Assembly (NCBI GenBank): GCA_004366385.1
Contig: ML178782.1
Coordinates: 155,734 to 192,258, forward strand
Direction of reading: 5' to 3'
From: Actinomycetota bacterium
GTDB lineage: Bacteria; Actinomycetota; Thermoleophilia; Gaiellales; Gaiellaceae
Length of the DNA: 36,525 bases
The notes beneath the pieces were generated by a model. The model was given only the letters and a program-made list of their open reading frames with translations, made no database searches and was not told where the DNA came from. Both the position numbers and the translations under genes were made by a program. Numbering within the stretch: the first letter of the stretch is position 1; the number at the start of each line of letters is the position of its first letter. Positions 7,511-15,476 of the stretch are shown in pieces.

Positions 7511-7968
7511 CTTCGTGCGCCGGCGCGCTCGGTGACGCTGACCGCGACCGAGGGAGGCGGCAGGTACGCGACCGCCTCGAGCGCGCCGTCGCGGCGCTCG
7601 ACGAGCCAGGTCCCGCCCTTCTCGCACGTCACCTTGCCGTCGAAGAGGTGCTCGAAGACCTCGCGGTGCGTGCAGACGAGCGCGGCTTCGGGAAGCTCGG
7701 CGAGCAGCGCGCGGGTCTCCTCGGCCGACGCGCCGGGCAGGAGCTCGTCGCGCGTCTCGACCCGGAGGTTCCGGCTCCGCGCGAGCGCCTCGACCGTCTC
7801 GACGCAGCGCGCGTGGGGGCTCGAGACGACGCGCTCGAGCGCGTGCCCGGCGAGCGCCTCGGGCAGCTCGCGCGCGTCCGCGCGCCCGCCGCGGTCGAGC
7901 CGGCGCGCACGGTCGAGCGTGGCCGACGGCCGTCGCTCACCCGCGCTTGCGTGTCTCAGCAGCAGCAC
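7507..7968 (-). CDS. SixA/MutT1-C-like histidine phosphatase
   Basis: This is a 153-residue member of the histidine phosphatase (phosphoglycerate-mutase-like) superfamily. The RHA motif, LLLRHASAGER at the N-terminus, carries the phospho-accepting histidine. SSPHARCVETVEAL supplies the second phosphate-pocket arginine, and VCTHREVFEHL near residue 98 supplies the second histidine. The short length and motif style match E. coli SixA and the C-terminal half of mycobacterial MutT1. The start is GTG 7968 because a strong GGGAGG ribosome site (7975-7980) sits six bases before it; the frame is open further upstream only by overlapping the NUDIX gene. It follows the NUDIX gene by 62 bases on the same strand. 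The substrate may be a nucleoside phosphate made by that enzyme or a phosphohistidine protein. Confidence 0.85.
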   Translation of the reverse strand: MLLLRHASAGERRPSATLDRARRLDRGGRADARELPEALAGHALERVVSSPHARCVETVEALARSRNLRVETRDELLPGASAEETRALLAELPEAALVCTHREVFEHLFDGKVTCEKGGTWLVERRDGALEAVAYLPPPSVAVSVTERAGARS

Positions 7969-8030
7969 CCTTTTCCTCCCGCGTCCGGTGCGGGATTCTG
8001 CTCGTGTGCAGGCCCTTCTGTCAAGCGCCG

Positions 8031-8408
8031 TTAGATCGTGTCGAGCAGCGCCCGGTCGCGCTCGTAGGAGAGGAGCCGCCTCGCCTCGGCGGGCGTGACC
8101 CAGCGGGCCTCGTCCACCTCGTGCAGCAGCTCGACACGGCCGCCGACAGGGCGCATGCGCCAGTAGCGGACGCGCTTGGGGCGGCCGGAGCCGTCGACGT
8201 ACTCGGTCGGGGGCAGCTCCTCGCCGAGCTCGCACACGAGGCCGGTCTCCTCCTCGACCTCACGCACCGCGCACTCCTCGTCGGTCTCGTCGCCGTGGGC
8301 CTTCCCCTTCGGGAACGACCAGTCGTGGTAGCGCGGCCGGTGGACGATCAGCACCTCGGGCCCGTCCCGGCCCTGGCGGACGACGAGCCCGCCCGCGGCG
8401 CGGATCAC
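8031..8408 (-). CDS. NUDIX hydrolase (MutT1 N-domain-like)
   Basis: This 125-residue NUDIX protein has a complete NUDIX box: GX5EX7REUXEEXGU is satisfied by the region from GKAHGDE through REVEEETGL, so the metal-binding glutamates are present. The HDWSFPKGKAHGDE context resembles the diadenosine-polyphosphate/8-oxo-dGTP group and mycobacterial MutT1. The GTG start at 8408 overlaps the stop of the CYTH-CHAD gene by four bases (GTGA), so translation is probably coupled. The next gene is the SixA-like phosphatase: together the two reproduce, as separate genes in the same order, the NUDIX plus histidine-phosphatase architecture of MutT1, a gene that neighbours ppk1 in mycobacteria. Likely substrates are oxidised or diadenosine nucleotides; this is inferred from the family. 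Confidence 0.88.
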   Translation of the reverse strand: MIRAAGGLVVRQGRDGPEVLIVHRPRYHDWSFPKGKAHGDETDEECAVREVEEETGLVCELGEELPPTEYVDGSGRPKRVRYWRMRPVGGRVELLHEVDEARWVTPAEARRLLSYERDRALLDTI

Positions 8409-9796
8409 GCGCTCGCCTTCCGCCCGCGGCGCTCGAGCCGCTCCCAGGCCTTCGGCCAGGCCTTGCGCGCCGCCCGCCGGCGGCGGCGCTGGTGCTCGAG
8501 GAGCGGCTCCGCAGAAGTCTCCCGCTCCGCGTCGCCGCCGGCCCAGGCGAGCACGCGCTCCTCCGCGACGGCCGCGTCCTGGTGCTCGCCGAGGACGTCC
8601 TGGAGCCGCTTCGCGGCCGCGACGAACCGTTCGCCGGCAACGCCGAGCTCCGCCTCGGCCAGTTCGGCGGCATAGCGTGACCGCTTGACCTTGATCCGAG
8701 CAGCGTGCAACTCCTCGTCGGCCGAGCCCACACTCAGCTTCGCGAACGCGCGCCGCGTCCTGCGCCACTCTTCGCGCCAGAGGCCGGCGAGCGTCGACCC
8801 GGCCTCGGAGCGGAGCACGGGCTCCACGGTCTCGAGACGGTCGAGGAGCGCGAGGTAGCGCTCCTCCGAGAGGGCCGCCAGCACGTCCTCGTACGCCCGC
8901 GCCCGCTCCCGCTCGAGCGACGCGAGGAGCTCCACCACCGCCGCAGCAGCCGGGTCTGCGCGGAGATGCTCCAGGAGGACGTCGAGGTCCCGCGCCGGCC
9001 CGAGCGCGGCACCGAGCCAGCCGAGCTCCGCCCGCAGGCCGCCGGCCCACTCGGGGTCGAGGAGCGGCCGCGCCGCCCGCAGGAACGCGCGCGCCCGGCG
9101 CGTGGCGACGCGCAGCTGATGGAGATCCTCGGGATCGGACCCGAGCCTCGTGCCGGGGTCGTGGGCGAGCAGACGCTCGTGCTGGGCGACGAACGCGGAG
9201 CGCAGCACCTCGGCCGGCAGTGCCCCGTCCGGGGGCGTAGCCGACACCTCCACCGGCGCGAGCCCGAGCGCGCGGAAGAGCTTCGGCGTCCACTCGCCGG
9301 GCTCCGCCCCCGCAGCTCGAAGTGCTTGCTCGAGCCGGCGCAGCGTCTGCTCGTCGCCGTCGAGCGACTCGACCTCGACCTCGCGGAAGCGCGCGGCGAC
9401 GCGCTGGCCGTCGAGGACCGCGACCGAGTCGTCGACGATCTCGGCGCCGTCGACGCGCAACGTCTGCCGGCGCGTGCGCAGCCTCGCGACCCGCGCGAGC
9501 CCGGCCCCGCGCAGGTGGGCGACGAGGAGGTCGACGAGCTCGGCGGGAGGCCGCGCCGGCGGCCCCGCGACCTCGAGCTCGATCCGCGAGGCCCCGTGCG
9601 GGAGCTTGAGCTGCCAGAGGCCGGCGCCGTCCTCGAGCCGGTGCCGGAGGGTGATCCCGCGCCGCGCGAGCCGGAGATCCTCGGCGTCGAAGTACGTCGA
9701 GACGAAGTCGCGCTGCGGCAGCTCGCGCCCGAGCGCAGGCAGCAGGAAGCCCTCGCGCGGGACGAGCTTCAGCTCACGCTCGACGCTCTCACGCAT
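8405..9796 (-). CDS. CYTH-CHAD domain protein (polyphosphate-associated)
   Basis: This is a 463-residue two-domain protein. Residues 1 to about 190 form a CYTH (triphosphate tunnel metalloenzyme) domain with the N-terminal ExExK signature at Glu6, Glu8 and Lys10, followed by alternating charged strands. Residues from about 205 form a CHAD domain: a helical bundle rich in conserved His, Lys and Arg, visible as LHQLRVATRRARAFLRA, HAARIKVKRSRYAAELA and LGEHQDAAVAEERV. CHAD domains are known to bind polyphosphate and to target proteins to polyphosphate granules; CYTH domains hydrolyse or bind triphosphates. It lies downstream of a PHO-box-controlled pstS and facing ppk1-ppx, so a polyphosphate role fits. 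The C-terminus is arginine/lysine-rich. The gene starts at ATG 9796; the NUDIX gene overlaps its end. Confidence 0.92.
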   Translation of the reverse strand: MRESVERELKLVPREGFLLPALGRELPQRDFVSTYFDAEDLRLARRGITLRHRLEDGAGLWQLKLPHGASRIELEVAGPPARPPAELVDLLVAHLRGAGLARVARLRTRRQTLRVDGAEIVDDSVAVLDGQRVAARFREVEVESLDGDEQTLRRLEQALRAAGAEPGEWTPKLFRALGLAPVEVSATPPDGALPAEVLRSAFVAQHERLLAHDPGTRLGSDPEDLHQLRVATRRARAFLRAARPLLDPEWAGGLRAELGWLGAALGPARDLDVLLEHLRADPAAAAVVELLASLERERARAYEDVLAALSEERYLALLDRLETVEPVLRSEAGSTLAGLWREEWRRTRRAFAKLSVGSADEELHAARIKVKRSRYAAELAEAELGVAGERFVAAAKRLQDVLGEHQDAAVAEERVLAWAGGDAERETSAEPLLEHQRRRRRAARKAWPKAWERLERRGRKASA

Positions 9797-9810
9797 GGGT
9801 TCAGCCTAGA

Positions 9811-9844
9811 ACGCGTGGGGGCGGCCCGGAGGCCGCCCCCGCGT
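9811..9844 (-). terminator. hairpin between pstS1 and the CYTH-CHAD gene
   Basis: A strong GC hairpin: GGGGGCGGCC (9817-9826), CGGA loop, GGCCGCCCCC (9831-9840), extended by ACGC/GCGT with a two-base bulge. On the minus strand it falls between the pstS1 stop and the CYTH-CHAD start and has no T-run. It may be a terminator or an attenuator/processing site that raises pstS1 mRNA relative to downstream genes. Confidence 0.55.
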
Positions 9845-9869
9845 GACAGACCACTCGGAGCGATGAGGG

Positions 9870-10865
9870 TCAGGTTCGCTTCGCCTGGGCGAGCTGGAGG
9901 TGGAAGCTCGTCCGGGCACGCTTCAGCTGCTTCTTGGTCAGCGGGATGAAGTCCGCGCGCTTCGCGATCCTCACCTCGTTGTCGAACATGAAGTCGATGA
10001 ACGCCTGCACGTGCCGCTTCTTGAACGACGTGCCCTTCACGTAGATGAAGAGCGGCCGTGAGAGCGGCCTGTACGTCTCGTTGTGCACCGACTTGATGCC
10101 CGGCGTGACGCACTGGTTCGTCTTCGGGTTGCGGACCTGGATCGCGGTCAGCCGGCTCTTGTTCTCCTCGTAGTACGAGTAGCCGAAGTAGGCCATCCCG
10201 CCCCGCTCGCCGAGGACGCCCTGGACGAGCACGTTGTCGTCCTCGGATGCCTGGAAGTCGGTGCGGCTCGCCCGCGAGCGTCCGTTGATCGCCTCGGTGA
10301 AGTAGTCGAACGTCCCCGAGTCCGTGCCCGGGCCGAACAGCTTGAGTGGCACGTCCGGGAAGCCGGGGCGGACGTCCTTCCAGTTGTTCACGGTCGAGCC
10401 GGGCTCCCAGATCTTCTTCAGCTCCGCGACCGAGAGGCACCGCGCCCACGTGTTCTGCGAGTTCACGACAACCGTGAGCGCATCGTTCGCGACCGTCCAC
10501 GCCCGCCAGCTGCCGACCCTGTTGTCCTTGCACAGCTGCGCCTCGGAGAGGCGCATCGGACGCGAGGCGTCCTGGATGTCGGTCTCCCCCTTGCAGAAGC
10601 GCTGGAAGCCGCCGCCGGTGCCGGAGATGCCCACCGTGACCTTGACCTTGCTCGCGCCGGCGCGCCGGAACAGCTCGGCGGTCGCCGTCGTGTACGGGCC
10701 GACCGTCGACGAGCCGTCGGCCGTGATCGTCCCGGAGAGCTTCTTGAGGTTGTACGTCGGGTTCCGGACCGACGCCGAGCCTGCCGCCAGCGACGCGAGC
10801 ACCAGGCTCGCTCCGACCCCCAGTGCCACCACGATGACGCCGCGGCGGCCGAGTGAGAGCTTCAT
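9870..10865 (-). CDS. pstS: phosphate-binding protein PstS (copy 1, non-lipidated)
   Basis: This is a 331-residue periplasmic-type binding protein. It has an N-terminal signal sequence (basic KLSLGRRG, then a hydrophobic stretch to about residue 30, with likely cleavage near SAS), but no lipobox cysteine, unlike the other two copies. Ligand-site blocks are DGSSTVGP, GISGTGGGFQRFC and GPGTDSGTFDYF, the arrangement of SphX-like PstS proteins. SRPLFIYV near the C-terminus is shared with the two paralogues. The mature protein is rich in Lys/Arg. ATG 10865 has AGAGGAG about ten bases upstream. It lies downstream of phoU but is separated from it by a hairpin and has its own PHO box, so it is probably transcribed separately. 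It may be a secreted or cell-wall-held phosphate scavenger. Confidence 0.9.
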   Translation of the reverse strand: MKLSLGRRGVIVVALGVGASLVLASLAAGSASVRNPTYNLKKLSGTITADGSSTVGPYTTATAELFRRAGASKVKVTVGISGTGGGFQRFCKGETDIQDASRPMRLSEAQLCKDNRVGSWRAWTVANDALTVVVNSQNTWARCLSVAELKKIWEPGSTVNNWKDVRPGFPDVPLKLFGPGTDSGTFDYFTEAINGRSRASRTDFQASEDDNVLVQGVLGERGGMAYFGYSYYEENKSRLTAIQVRNPKTNQCVTPGIKSVHNETYRPLSRPLFIYVKGTSFKKRHVQAFIDFMFDNEVRIAKRADFIPLTKKQLKRARTSFHLQLAQAKRT

Positions 10866-10939
10866 GTCGTCCCAACTCCTCTCTTGAATTGCCCTGCCGC
10901 CCGCGATGCTTGCGACGGCGGGCCGCAGCGTGGGGCGCG

Positions 10940-10972
10940 ATCGAGTGAAGCTGTGGTGGCGGAGTGGTGACG
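10940..10972 (-). promoter_or_regulatory. PHO box upstream of pstS1
   Basis: On the minus strand there are three 11-base units whose cores read TCACC (10966-10970), CCACC (10955-10959) and TCACT (10944-10948), spaced exactly 11 bases apart and reading toward pstS1. The last unit ends about 74 bases before the ATG, leaving room for a promoter. The core is less perfect than the sites before phoB and pstS2. Confidence 0.6.
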
Positions 10973-11096
10973 TCGATGCCGGAGCTCGGTTCGCTGCTCC
11001 GGTCCGGCCACACGGCGCGGTCGAAGAGGCGCAGGCGCAGCGACCGCGGCCGTGCGAAGCCGGCCCCTTTCAGGTCCTTTGCTGTTCCGCGCAACT

Positions 11097-11118
11097 GGAA
11101 TCCCCGCTCGGGGATTCC
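11097..11118 (-). terminator. hairpin downstream of phoU
   Basis: A perfect inverted repeat, GGAATCCCCG CT CGGGGATTCC, lies 15 bases past the phoU stop on the minus strand. The stem is 9-10 bp with a short loop and no T-run. It is the best candidate for the end of the pstS2-pstCAB-phoU transcript, separating it from pstS1. Confidence 0.6.
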
Positions 11119-11132
11119 CGTCTTGCGCACAA

Positions 11133-11813
11133 TCAGACCAACGGCCGCGGGTCGTGCGAGGCGTCCGTGAACTCGGCGAACTCGCCGGTCACGATGAAGG
11201 CGGTCTGCTCGCCGATGTCGACGGCGTTGTCGCCGATCCGCTCGAAGCAGCGCGCGACGGTGATCTGCCGCATCCCCCACTCGAGCGCCTCGGCGTCGTG
11301 CACGTACCCGAGCACCTCGTGGAAGACCTGCCGGTTCGCGTTGTCGACGAGCTCGTCGAGCTGGTGCAGCCCGCGGGCGGCCTGCACGTCTCGCGCGGCG
11401 AACGCCGACAGCGAGACCTTGACCATCTCGGCGCAGCGCTCGCCCATGTCGACGAGGCTCTCGACGACGGTGCGCTTCGTGTCGAGATGGCTCGAGAGCT
11501 TCGTCAGCTTCGCGATCGTGACGCACTGGTCGCCGACGCGCTCGAGGTGCAGCGCCGAGTGGAGGATGGCGAGCACGAGACGGAGATCGCTGGCCACCGG
11601 CGTCTGCCGCGCGAGCGTCATCTCCACCTGCTTCTCGAGCGCGAGGTAGCGGGCGTCGATCTCGTCGTCGAACGCGATCACCTCGTCGCAGAGCTCGACG
11701 TCCTGCGTCCGCAGCGCGTCGATCACGCCGCGGATCGAGCGGAGCACGATCTCGCCGGCCTCCTGGAAGCCCGCCTCGAGCGCGTCCAGCTCGGCCTGGA
11801 GCTCGACTCTCAT
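11133..11813 (-). CDS. phoU: phosphate signalling regulator PhoU
   Basis: This is a 226-residue all-helical protein made of two PhoU repeats. The metal-site-type helices are visible as [18 protein letters not shown] in the first repeat and [17 protein letters not shown] in the second. PhoU bridges the Pst transporter and the PhoR kinase, silencing the Pho response and limiting uptake when phosphate is ample. Its ATG at 11813 overlaps the pstB stop (ATGA), so stoichiometric production with the ATPase is expected. It is the last gene of the pst operon and is followed by a hairpin. The start is firm because the upstream part of the frame merely shadows pstB. Confidence 0.95.
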   Translation of the reverse strand: MRVELQAELDALEAGFQEAGEIVLRSIRGVIDALRTQDVELCDEVIAFDDEIDARYLALEKQVEMTLARQTPVASDLRLVLAILHSALHLERVGDQCVTIAKLTKLSSHLDTKRTVVESLVDMGERCAEMVKVSLSAFAARDVQAARGLHQLDELVDNANRQVFHEVLGYVHDAEALEWGMRQITVARCFERIGDNAVDIGEQTAFIVTGEFAEFTDASHDPRPLV

Positions 11814-12676
11814 CCGAACCGTCCCGTGACGTAGTCCTCCGTCCGCTTGTCGGACGGGGTCGTGAAGATCTTGGTGGTCGCGTCGTACTCGACGAGGACT
11901 CCGCGCCGCGCGGCGCCCTCCTCGTCCACGAGGACGCTGAAGAACGCCGTCATGTCGGCCACACGCGCGGCCTGCTGCATGTTGTGGGTCACGATCACGA
12001 TCGTGTAGTCGCGCTTGAGGTCGTGCATGAGATCCTCGATGCGGGTCGTCGAGATCGGGTCGAGCGCCGACGCCGGCTCGTCCATGAGGATCACGTCCGG
12101 CTCGACGGCGAGCGCGCGGGCGATGCAGAGCCGCTGCTGCTGGCCGCCGGAGAGGCCGAGCGCGTTGTCCTTGAGCCGGCTCTTGACCTCGTCCCACAGC
12201 GCCGCCTGGCGGAGCGCCTGCTCGACACGGTCATCCATCGAGCCCTTTATCCCGAGCACGCGCGGCCCGAACGCGATGTTGTCGTAGATCGACTTCGGGA
12301 ACGGGTTCGGCTTCTGGAAGACCATGCCGATGCGGCGGCGGATCTCGACGGGATCCACGTCGCGGGCGTAGAGATCGTCGCCGTGGTAGAGGACCCGACC
12401 CTCGACCTCGGCGCCGGGGATGAGGTCGTTCATCCGGTTGAAGCAGCGGATGAACGTGCTCTTGCCGCAGCCCGACGGGCCGATGAACGCGGTGATGGTG
12501 TTGCGATGGACGTCGAGAGAGACGTCCTGAAGGGCGACCTTCCCGCTGTACGAGACCGCGAGGTCCGTGACCGAGAACACCTTCTCGCGGCCCTCGATCT
12601 CGCTGCGGTCGAGCCCACGCGTGATCTCGGCGATCCGGGAGCTGTCGATGTGCGGTTGCGTCTCCATCTGCGTCAT
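11810..12676 (-). CDS. pstB: phosphate ABC transporter ATP-binding protein PstB
   Basis: This is a 288-residue ABC ATPase that powers phosphate import by PstSCAB. Walker A is GPSGCGKST, the Q-loop is [19 protein letters not shown] (a PstB hallmark), the signature is [15 protein letters not shown], Walker B is [13 protein letters not shown], and the switch histidine is in [14 protein letters not shown]. An N-terminal extension of about 40 residues precedes the conserved [10 protein letters not shown] strand. Two starts are possible: ATG 12676, used here, or GTG 12682, which would overlap the pstA stop by four bases in the GTGA pattern seen at other junctions in this operon. It is coupled to phoU by an ATGA overlap. 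Confidence 0.96.
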   Translation of the reverse strand: MTQMETQPHIDSSRIAEITRGLDRSEIEGREKVFSVTDLAVSYSGKVALQDVSLDVHRNTITAFIGPSGCGKSTFIRCFNRMNDLIPGAEVEGRVLYHGDDLYARDVDPVEIRRRIGMVFQKPNPFPKSIYDNIAFGPRVLGIKGSMDDRVEQALRQAALWDEVKSRLKDNALGLSGGQQQRLCIARALAVEPDVILMDEPASALDPISTTRIEDLMHDLKRDYTIVIVTHNMQQAARVADMTAFFSVLVDEEGAARRGVLVEYDATTKIFTTPSDKRTEDYVTGRFG

Positions 12677-12678
12677 GT

Positions 12679-13551
12679 TCACCACTTCTTGCGATAGCGG
12701 TTGCGAAGGAAGATTGCCACGGCGTTCATGCTGAGGACGATCACGAGCAGGACGATCGCCGCGGCGGCGGCCAGCGTCTGGAACTCGAGGTTCGGCTGCT
12801 TCGTCCAGTTGAAGATCTGCACCGGCAGCGCCGTGTAGGGGCCGAACAGCTCGGGGTTGAAGGCCACGTACGTGATCGCGCCGACCATGATCAGCGGCGC
12901 GGTCTCGCCGACGGCGCGGGAGAGGGCCAGGATCGACCCGGTCGCGATCCCGGGGATCGCAGCCGGGAGCACCTGGCGCCACACCACCTGCCAGCGCGTC
13001 GCCCCGAGCGCGAAGGCGCCTTGGCGGATGGAGTCCGGCACCGAGCGGATCGCCTCCCGCGACGCGACGACGACGGTCGGGAGCACCACGAGCGTGAGGA
13101 TCAGCGCCCCCGCGAACACCACGCGGCCGATGCCGATCCCGCGCACGATGAATGCGAGCCCGAGGATCCCGTACACGATCGAGGGGACGGCCGCGAGGTT
13201 CTGGATGTTGACCTCGATCATGCGGTTCCACCAACGCGACCGGTTCGCGTACTCCTCGAGGTAGATGGCCGTCAGCACGCCGATCGGCACCGAGAGGAGC
13301 AGCACGAGGAAGCCCAGGTAGAGCGTCGCCAGGATCGCGGGCCTCGCGCCCGCCTCCGCCGGCACGGTGGACGGAGGCTCGCTGAAGAGCTTCCAGTCGA
13401 GCGCCGGCCACCCGGTCAGGATCGTGTCGACGAGCAGGACGACGAGCGTCCCGAACGCGACGAACATCGAGAAGAGCATCGCGACCATGAAGACACGGTT
13501 CTTCCAGACACGGTCGCGGCGCGGGGGCTGCGCGTGCGCGAGGCTCGTCAC
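12679..13551 (-). CDS. pstA: phosphate ABC transporter permease PstA
   Basis: This is a 290-residue inner-membrane permease with about six transmembrane segments: one near residues 20-43, and five in the MetI-type core from about residue 72 onward. The EAA loop that contacts the ATPase is visible as [24 protein letters not shown], followed by [15 protein letters not shown], a PstA-typical block. It forms the translocation channel with PstC. Its ATG overlaps the pstC stop (ATGA), and pstB follows with at most two bases between. Length and motifs are normal for the family. Confidence 0.95.
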   Translation of the reverse strand: MTSLAHAQPPRRDRVWKNRVFMVAMLFSMFVAFGTLVVLLVDTILTGWPALDWKLFSEPPSTVPAEAGARPAILATLYLGFLVLLLSVPIGVLTAIYLEEYANRSRWWNRMIEVNIQNLAAVPSIVYGILGLAFIVRGIGIGRVVFAGALILTLVVLPTVVVASREAIRSVPDSIRQGAFALGATRWQVVWRQVLPAAIPGIATGSILALSRAVGETAPLIMVGAITYVAFNPELFGPYTALPVQIFNWTKQPNLEFQTLAAAAAIVLLVIVLSMNAVAIFLRNRYRKKW

Positions 13552-14483
13552 TCGTACACCTCGCGGTACTTCCGCACGAGCCGGATCGAAACGAGGTTCA
13601 TGACCAAGGTCATGCAGAAGAGCGTGAGCCCGACCGCGAAGATCGTCTTGTACTCGATCGAGCCGGTCGGGACGTCACCGTTGCCGGTCGCGCCGATGAA
13701 CGCGGTCATCGTCGCGATCGTCTCGCGCGGGTCGAACGTGATCTGCGCGAGCTGGCCCGCCGCGATGAGAACGATCATCGTCTCGCCGACCGCGCGGGAG
13801 AAGCCGAGCACGAACGCGGCGATGATCCCGGAGATCGCCGCGGGGACGACGATCTTCGTGGAGACCTGGAGCTTGTCGGCACCGAGTGCGTAGCCGCCGT
13901 CGCGGAGGTCGCGCGGGACCGCGGCCATCGCGTCCTCCGAGAGCGAAGCGATGGTCGGGATGAGCATGACCCCGAGCACGAGGCTCGCCGAGAGCGCGTT
14001 GAAGATCTCGACGTCGAGCCCGATGTCGCGCAGGAACGGCGTCACGAACGTGAGCGCGAAGTAGCCGAGGACGACGGTCGGGATCGCGGCGAGGATCTCG
14101 AGCACGGGCTTGAGCACGCTCGAGACGCGGGCGGGCGCGTACTCGCTGAGGTAGATCGCGACGCCGAGACCGAGCGGGAAGGCGACGAGCGACGACCAGA
14201 ACGAGATCATGAAGGTGCCGACGACGAGCGGGATGACGCCGAACTCGGCGTCGAGAAAGAGCGGCGCCCACGTCGTGCCGGTGAAGAACTCGACCGGGCT
14301 GACCACCCGGAAGAAGTCGATCGCCGGGAGGACGAGCGAGACGACGATGCCCACGGTGGTGAGCACGGAGATCGCAGCCGCCAGGAAGAGGACCGCCTGG
14401 ACGAGCACCTCGCCCGCGCGAATCCGCTTGCGCGGGAGCGCCAGCGGCGCCGGCTGCTCGAACGCGACCGCGCGCTCGGTCAC
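13548..14483 (-). CDS. pstC: phosphate ABC transporter permease PstC
   Basis: This is a 311-residue permease with six predicted transmembrane helices, the first at about residues 28-52. The loop after helix 1 ([11 protein letters not shown]...[10 protein letters not shown]) is characteristic of PstC. The ATPase-contact loop is [24 protein letters not shown], followed by [17 protein letters not shown]. The GTG at 14483 overlaps the pstS2 stop by four bases (GTGA). The frame continues upstream only as a shadow of pstS2. It pairs with PstA to form the channel through which phosphate, and by mimicry arsenate, enters the cell. Confidence 0.94.
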   Translation of the reverse strand: MTERAVAFEQPAPLALPRKRIRAGEVLVQAVLFLAAAISVLTTVGIVVSLVLPAIDFFRVVSPVEFFTGTTWAPLFLDAEFGVIPLVVGTFMISFWSSLVAFPLGLGVAIYLSEYAPARVSSVLKPVLEILAAIPTVVLGYFALTFVTPFLRDIGLDVEIFNALSASLVLGVMLIPTIASLSEDAMAAVPRDLRDGGYALGADKLQVSTKIVVPAAISGIIAAFVLGFSRAVGETMIVLIAAGQLAQITFDPRETIATMTAFIGATGNGDVPTGSIEYKTIFAVGLTLFCMTLVMNLVSIRLVRKYREVYE

Positions 14484-15388
14484 TGCGCGGCGGCTTCCTC
14501 GAGCTTCGAGAGGCCCTCGTCGACCTGAGCCCGGCTCAGAGGCACGAACTGCGCCTTCTGCGCGATCGACTCGTTGTTCTCGAACATGAAGCGGACGAAG
14601 TCGCGCACGTCGTCGTCCTCGAGAGAGCTCGTCTTCACGTACACGAAGAGCGGCCGCGAGAGCGGCGTGTAGGTGTCGTTCTGGGCCGACTCGACGCTCG
14701 GCGCGACACAGCCGCTCCCGCCGTCGACCTCGAGCGCCTTCAGGGTCGCCTGGTTCTCCTCGAAGTAGGAGAAGCCGAAGTAGCCGAGACCCCCGCGCTC
14801 GCCCGCGACACCCTGCACGATGACGTTGTCGTCCTCGCTCGGCGCGAAGTCGGTGCGACTGGCGCCCTCCTCGCCGTTGATCGCCCCGGTGAAGTAGTCG
14901 AACGTGCCCGAGTCGGTGCCGGGCCCGAAGAGGCGGAGCCGGACGTCGGGGAAGGACGGGTCGACCTCCTTCCACGACTTGATCTTCGAGCCGGGCCTCC
15001 AGATCCGGTTCAGCTGGGCGACCGTGAGGCAGTCGACCCAGTCGTTCTCCTTGTTGACCACGTTGGTGAGCGCGTCCGTGACCACGCGGAACTCGACGTA
15101 CTCGACACCGGCCTCGGCGCATGCCGCCGCCTCGTCGTCGGCGATCTGGCGCGATGCGTTCGAAAGGTCGGTCTCGCCGGCGCAGAAGCGGTCGAACCCG
15201 CCGCCGGTGCCCGAGATGCCGACGGTGACGTCCATCCCGCCTGCCGCCTTGAACTCCTGGGCTGCTCTGGTCACGAACGGGCCGACGGTGCTGGAGCCGT
15301 CGGCGACGATCACCGGAGTTCCGCCACCGCAGCCCGCAGCAGCGAGCGCGAGCGCGGCGAGAGGCGCCGCGAGAAGTCGCGTGTGCAT
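14480..15388 (-). CDS. pstS: phosphate-binding lipoprotein PstS (copy 2)
   Basis: This is a 302-residue binding protein, first gene of the pstS2-pstC-pstA-pstB-phoU operon. The N-terminus is a lipoprotein signal: hydrophobic LLAAPLAALALAAAGC, with the lipobox cysteine at about residue 20, so it should be anchored to the outer face of the membrane. Ligand-site blocks are DGSSTVGPF, GISGTGGGFDRFC and GPGTDSGTFDYFTGAI, almost the same as in copy 1, whereas the linker regions differ. Direct coupling to pstC by a GTGA overlap makes it the most likely main partner of the transporter. The ATG at 15388 is preceded by a three-unit PHO box 40 bases upstream. Confidence 0.95.
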   Translation of the reverse strand: MHTRLLAAPLAALALAAAGCGGGTPVIVADGSSTVGPFVTRAAQEFKAAGGMDVTVGISGTGGGFDRFCAGETDLSNASRQIADDEAAACAEAGVEYVEFRVVTDALTNVVNKENDWVDCLTVAQLNRIWRPGSKIKSWKEVDPSFPDVRLRLFGPGTDSGTFDYFTGAINGEEGASRTDFAPSEDDNVIVQGVAGERGGLGYFGFSYFEENQATLKALEVDGGSGCVAPSVESAQNDTYTPLSRPLFVYVKTSSLEDDDVRDFVRFMFENNESIAQKAQFVPLSRAQVDEGLSKLEEAAAQ

Positions 15389-15428
15389 GCCGCCAGTCTC
15401 GTGAGCACGGCCGGCACGGCGGGGCGCC

Positions 15429-15461
15429 GGCTGGTGAACATGTGGTGAGTTTCCGGTGAAG
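15429..15461 (-). promoter_or_regulatory. PHO box upstream of the pstS2-pstCAB-phoU operon
   Basis: On the minus strand there are three consecutive 11-base units, CTTCACCGGAA, ACTCACCACAT and GTTCACCAGCC. The TCACC cores are at 15455-15459, 15444-15448 and 15433-15437, exactly 11 bases apart. They read toward pstS2 and end 40 bases before its ATG. This is one of the clearest PHO boxes in the window and shows that the operon has its own promoter downstream of pstS3. Confidence 0.82.
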
Positions 15462-15476
15462 AACGCGCCCGGCGGC

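Noticed and set aside
7969-8235. Longer N-terminus for the SixA-like gene
   Set aside because: The extension overlaps the NUDIX gene in another frame, while GTG 7968 has an ideal GGGAGG ribosome site and begins right at the RHA motif.
9811-9844. Hairpin as a small RNA gene or riboswitch
   Set aside because: It is a simple GC stem with no further conserved structure visible around it, and its place just after pstS1 fits a terminator or attenuator better.
15429-15461. The TCACC repeats as the start of a CRISPR or tandem-repeat array
   Set aside because: There are only three units of 11 bases, with variable flanks, and similar sites recur before Pho-related genes, which identifies them as PHO boxes.
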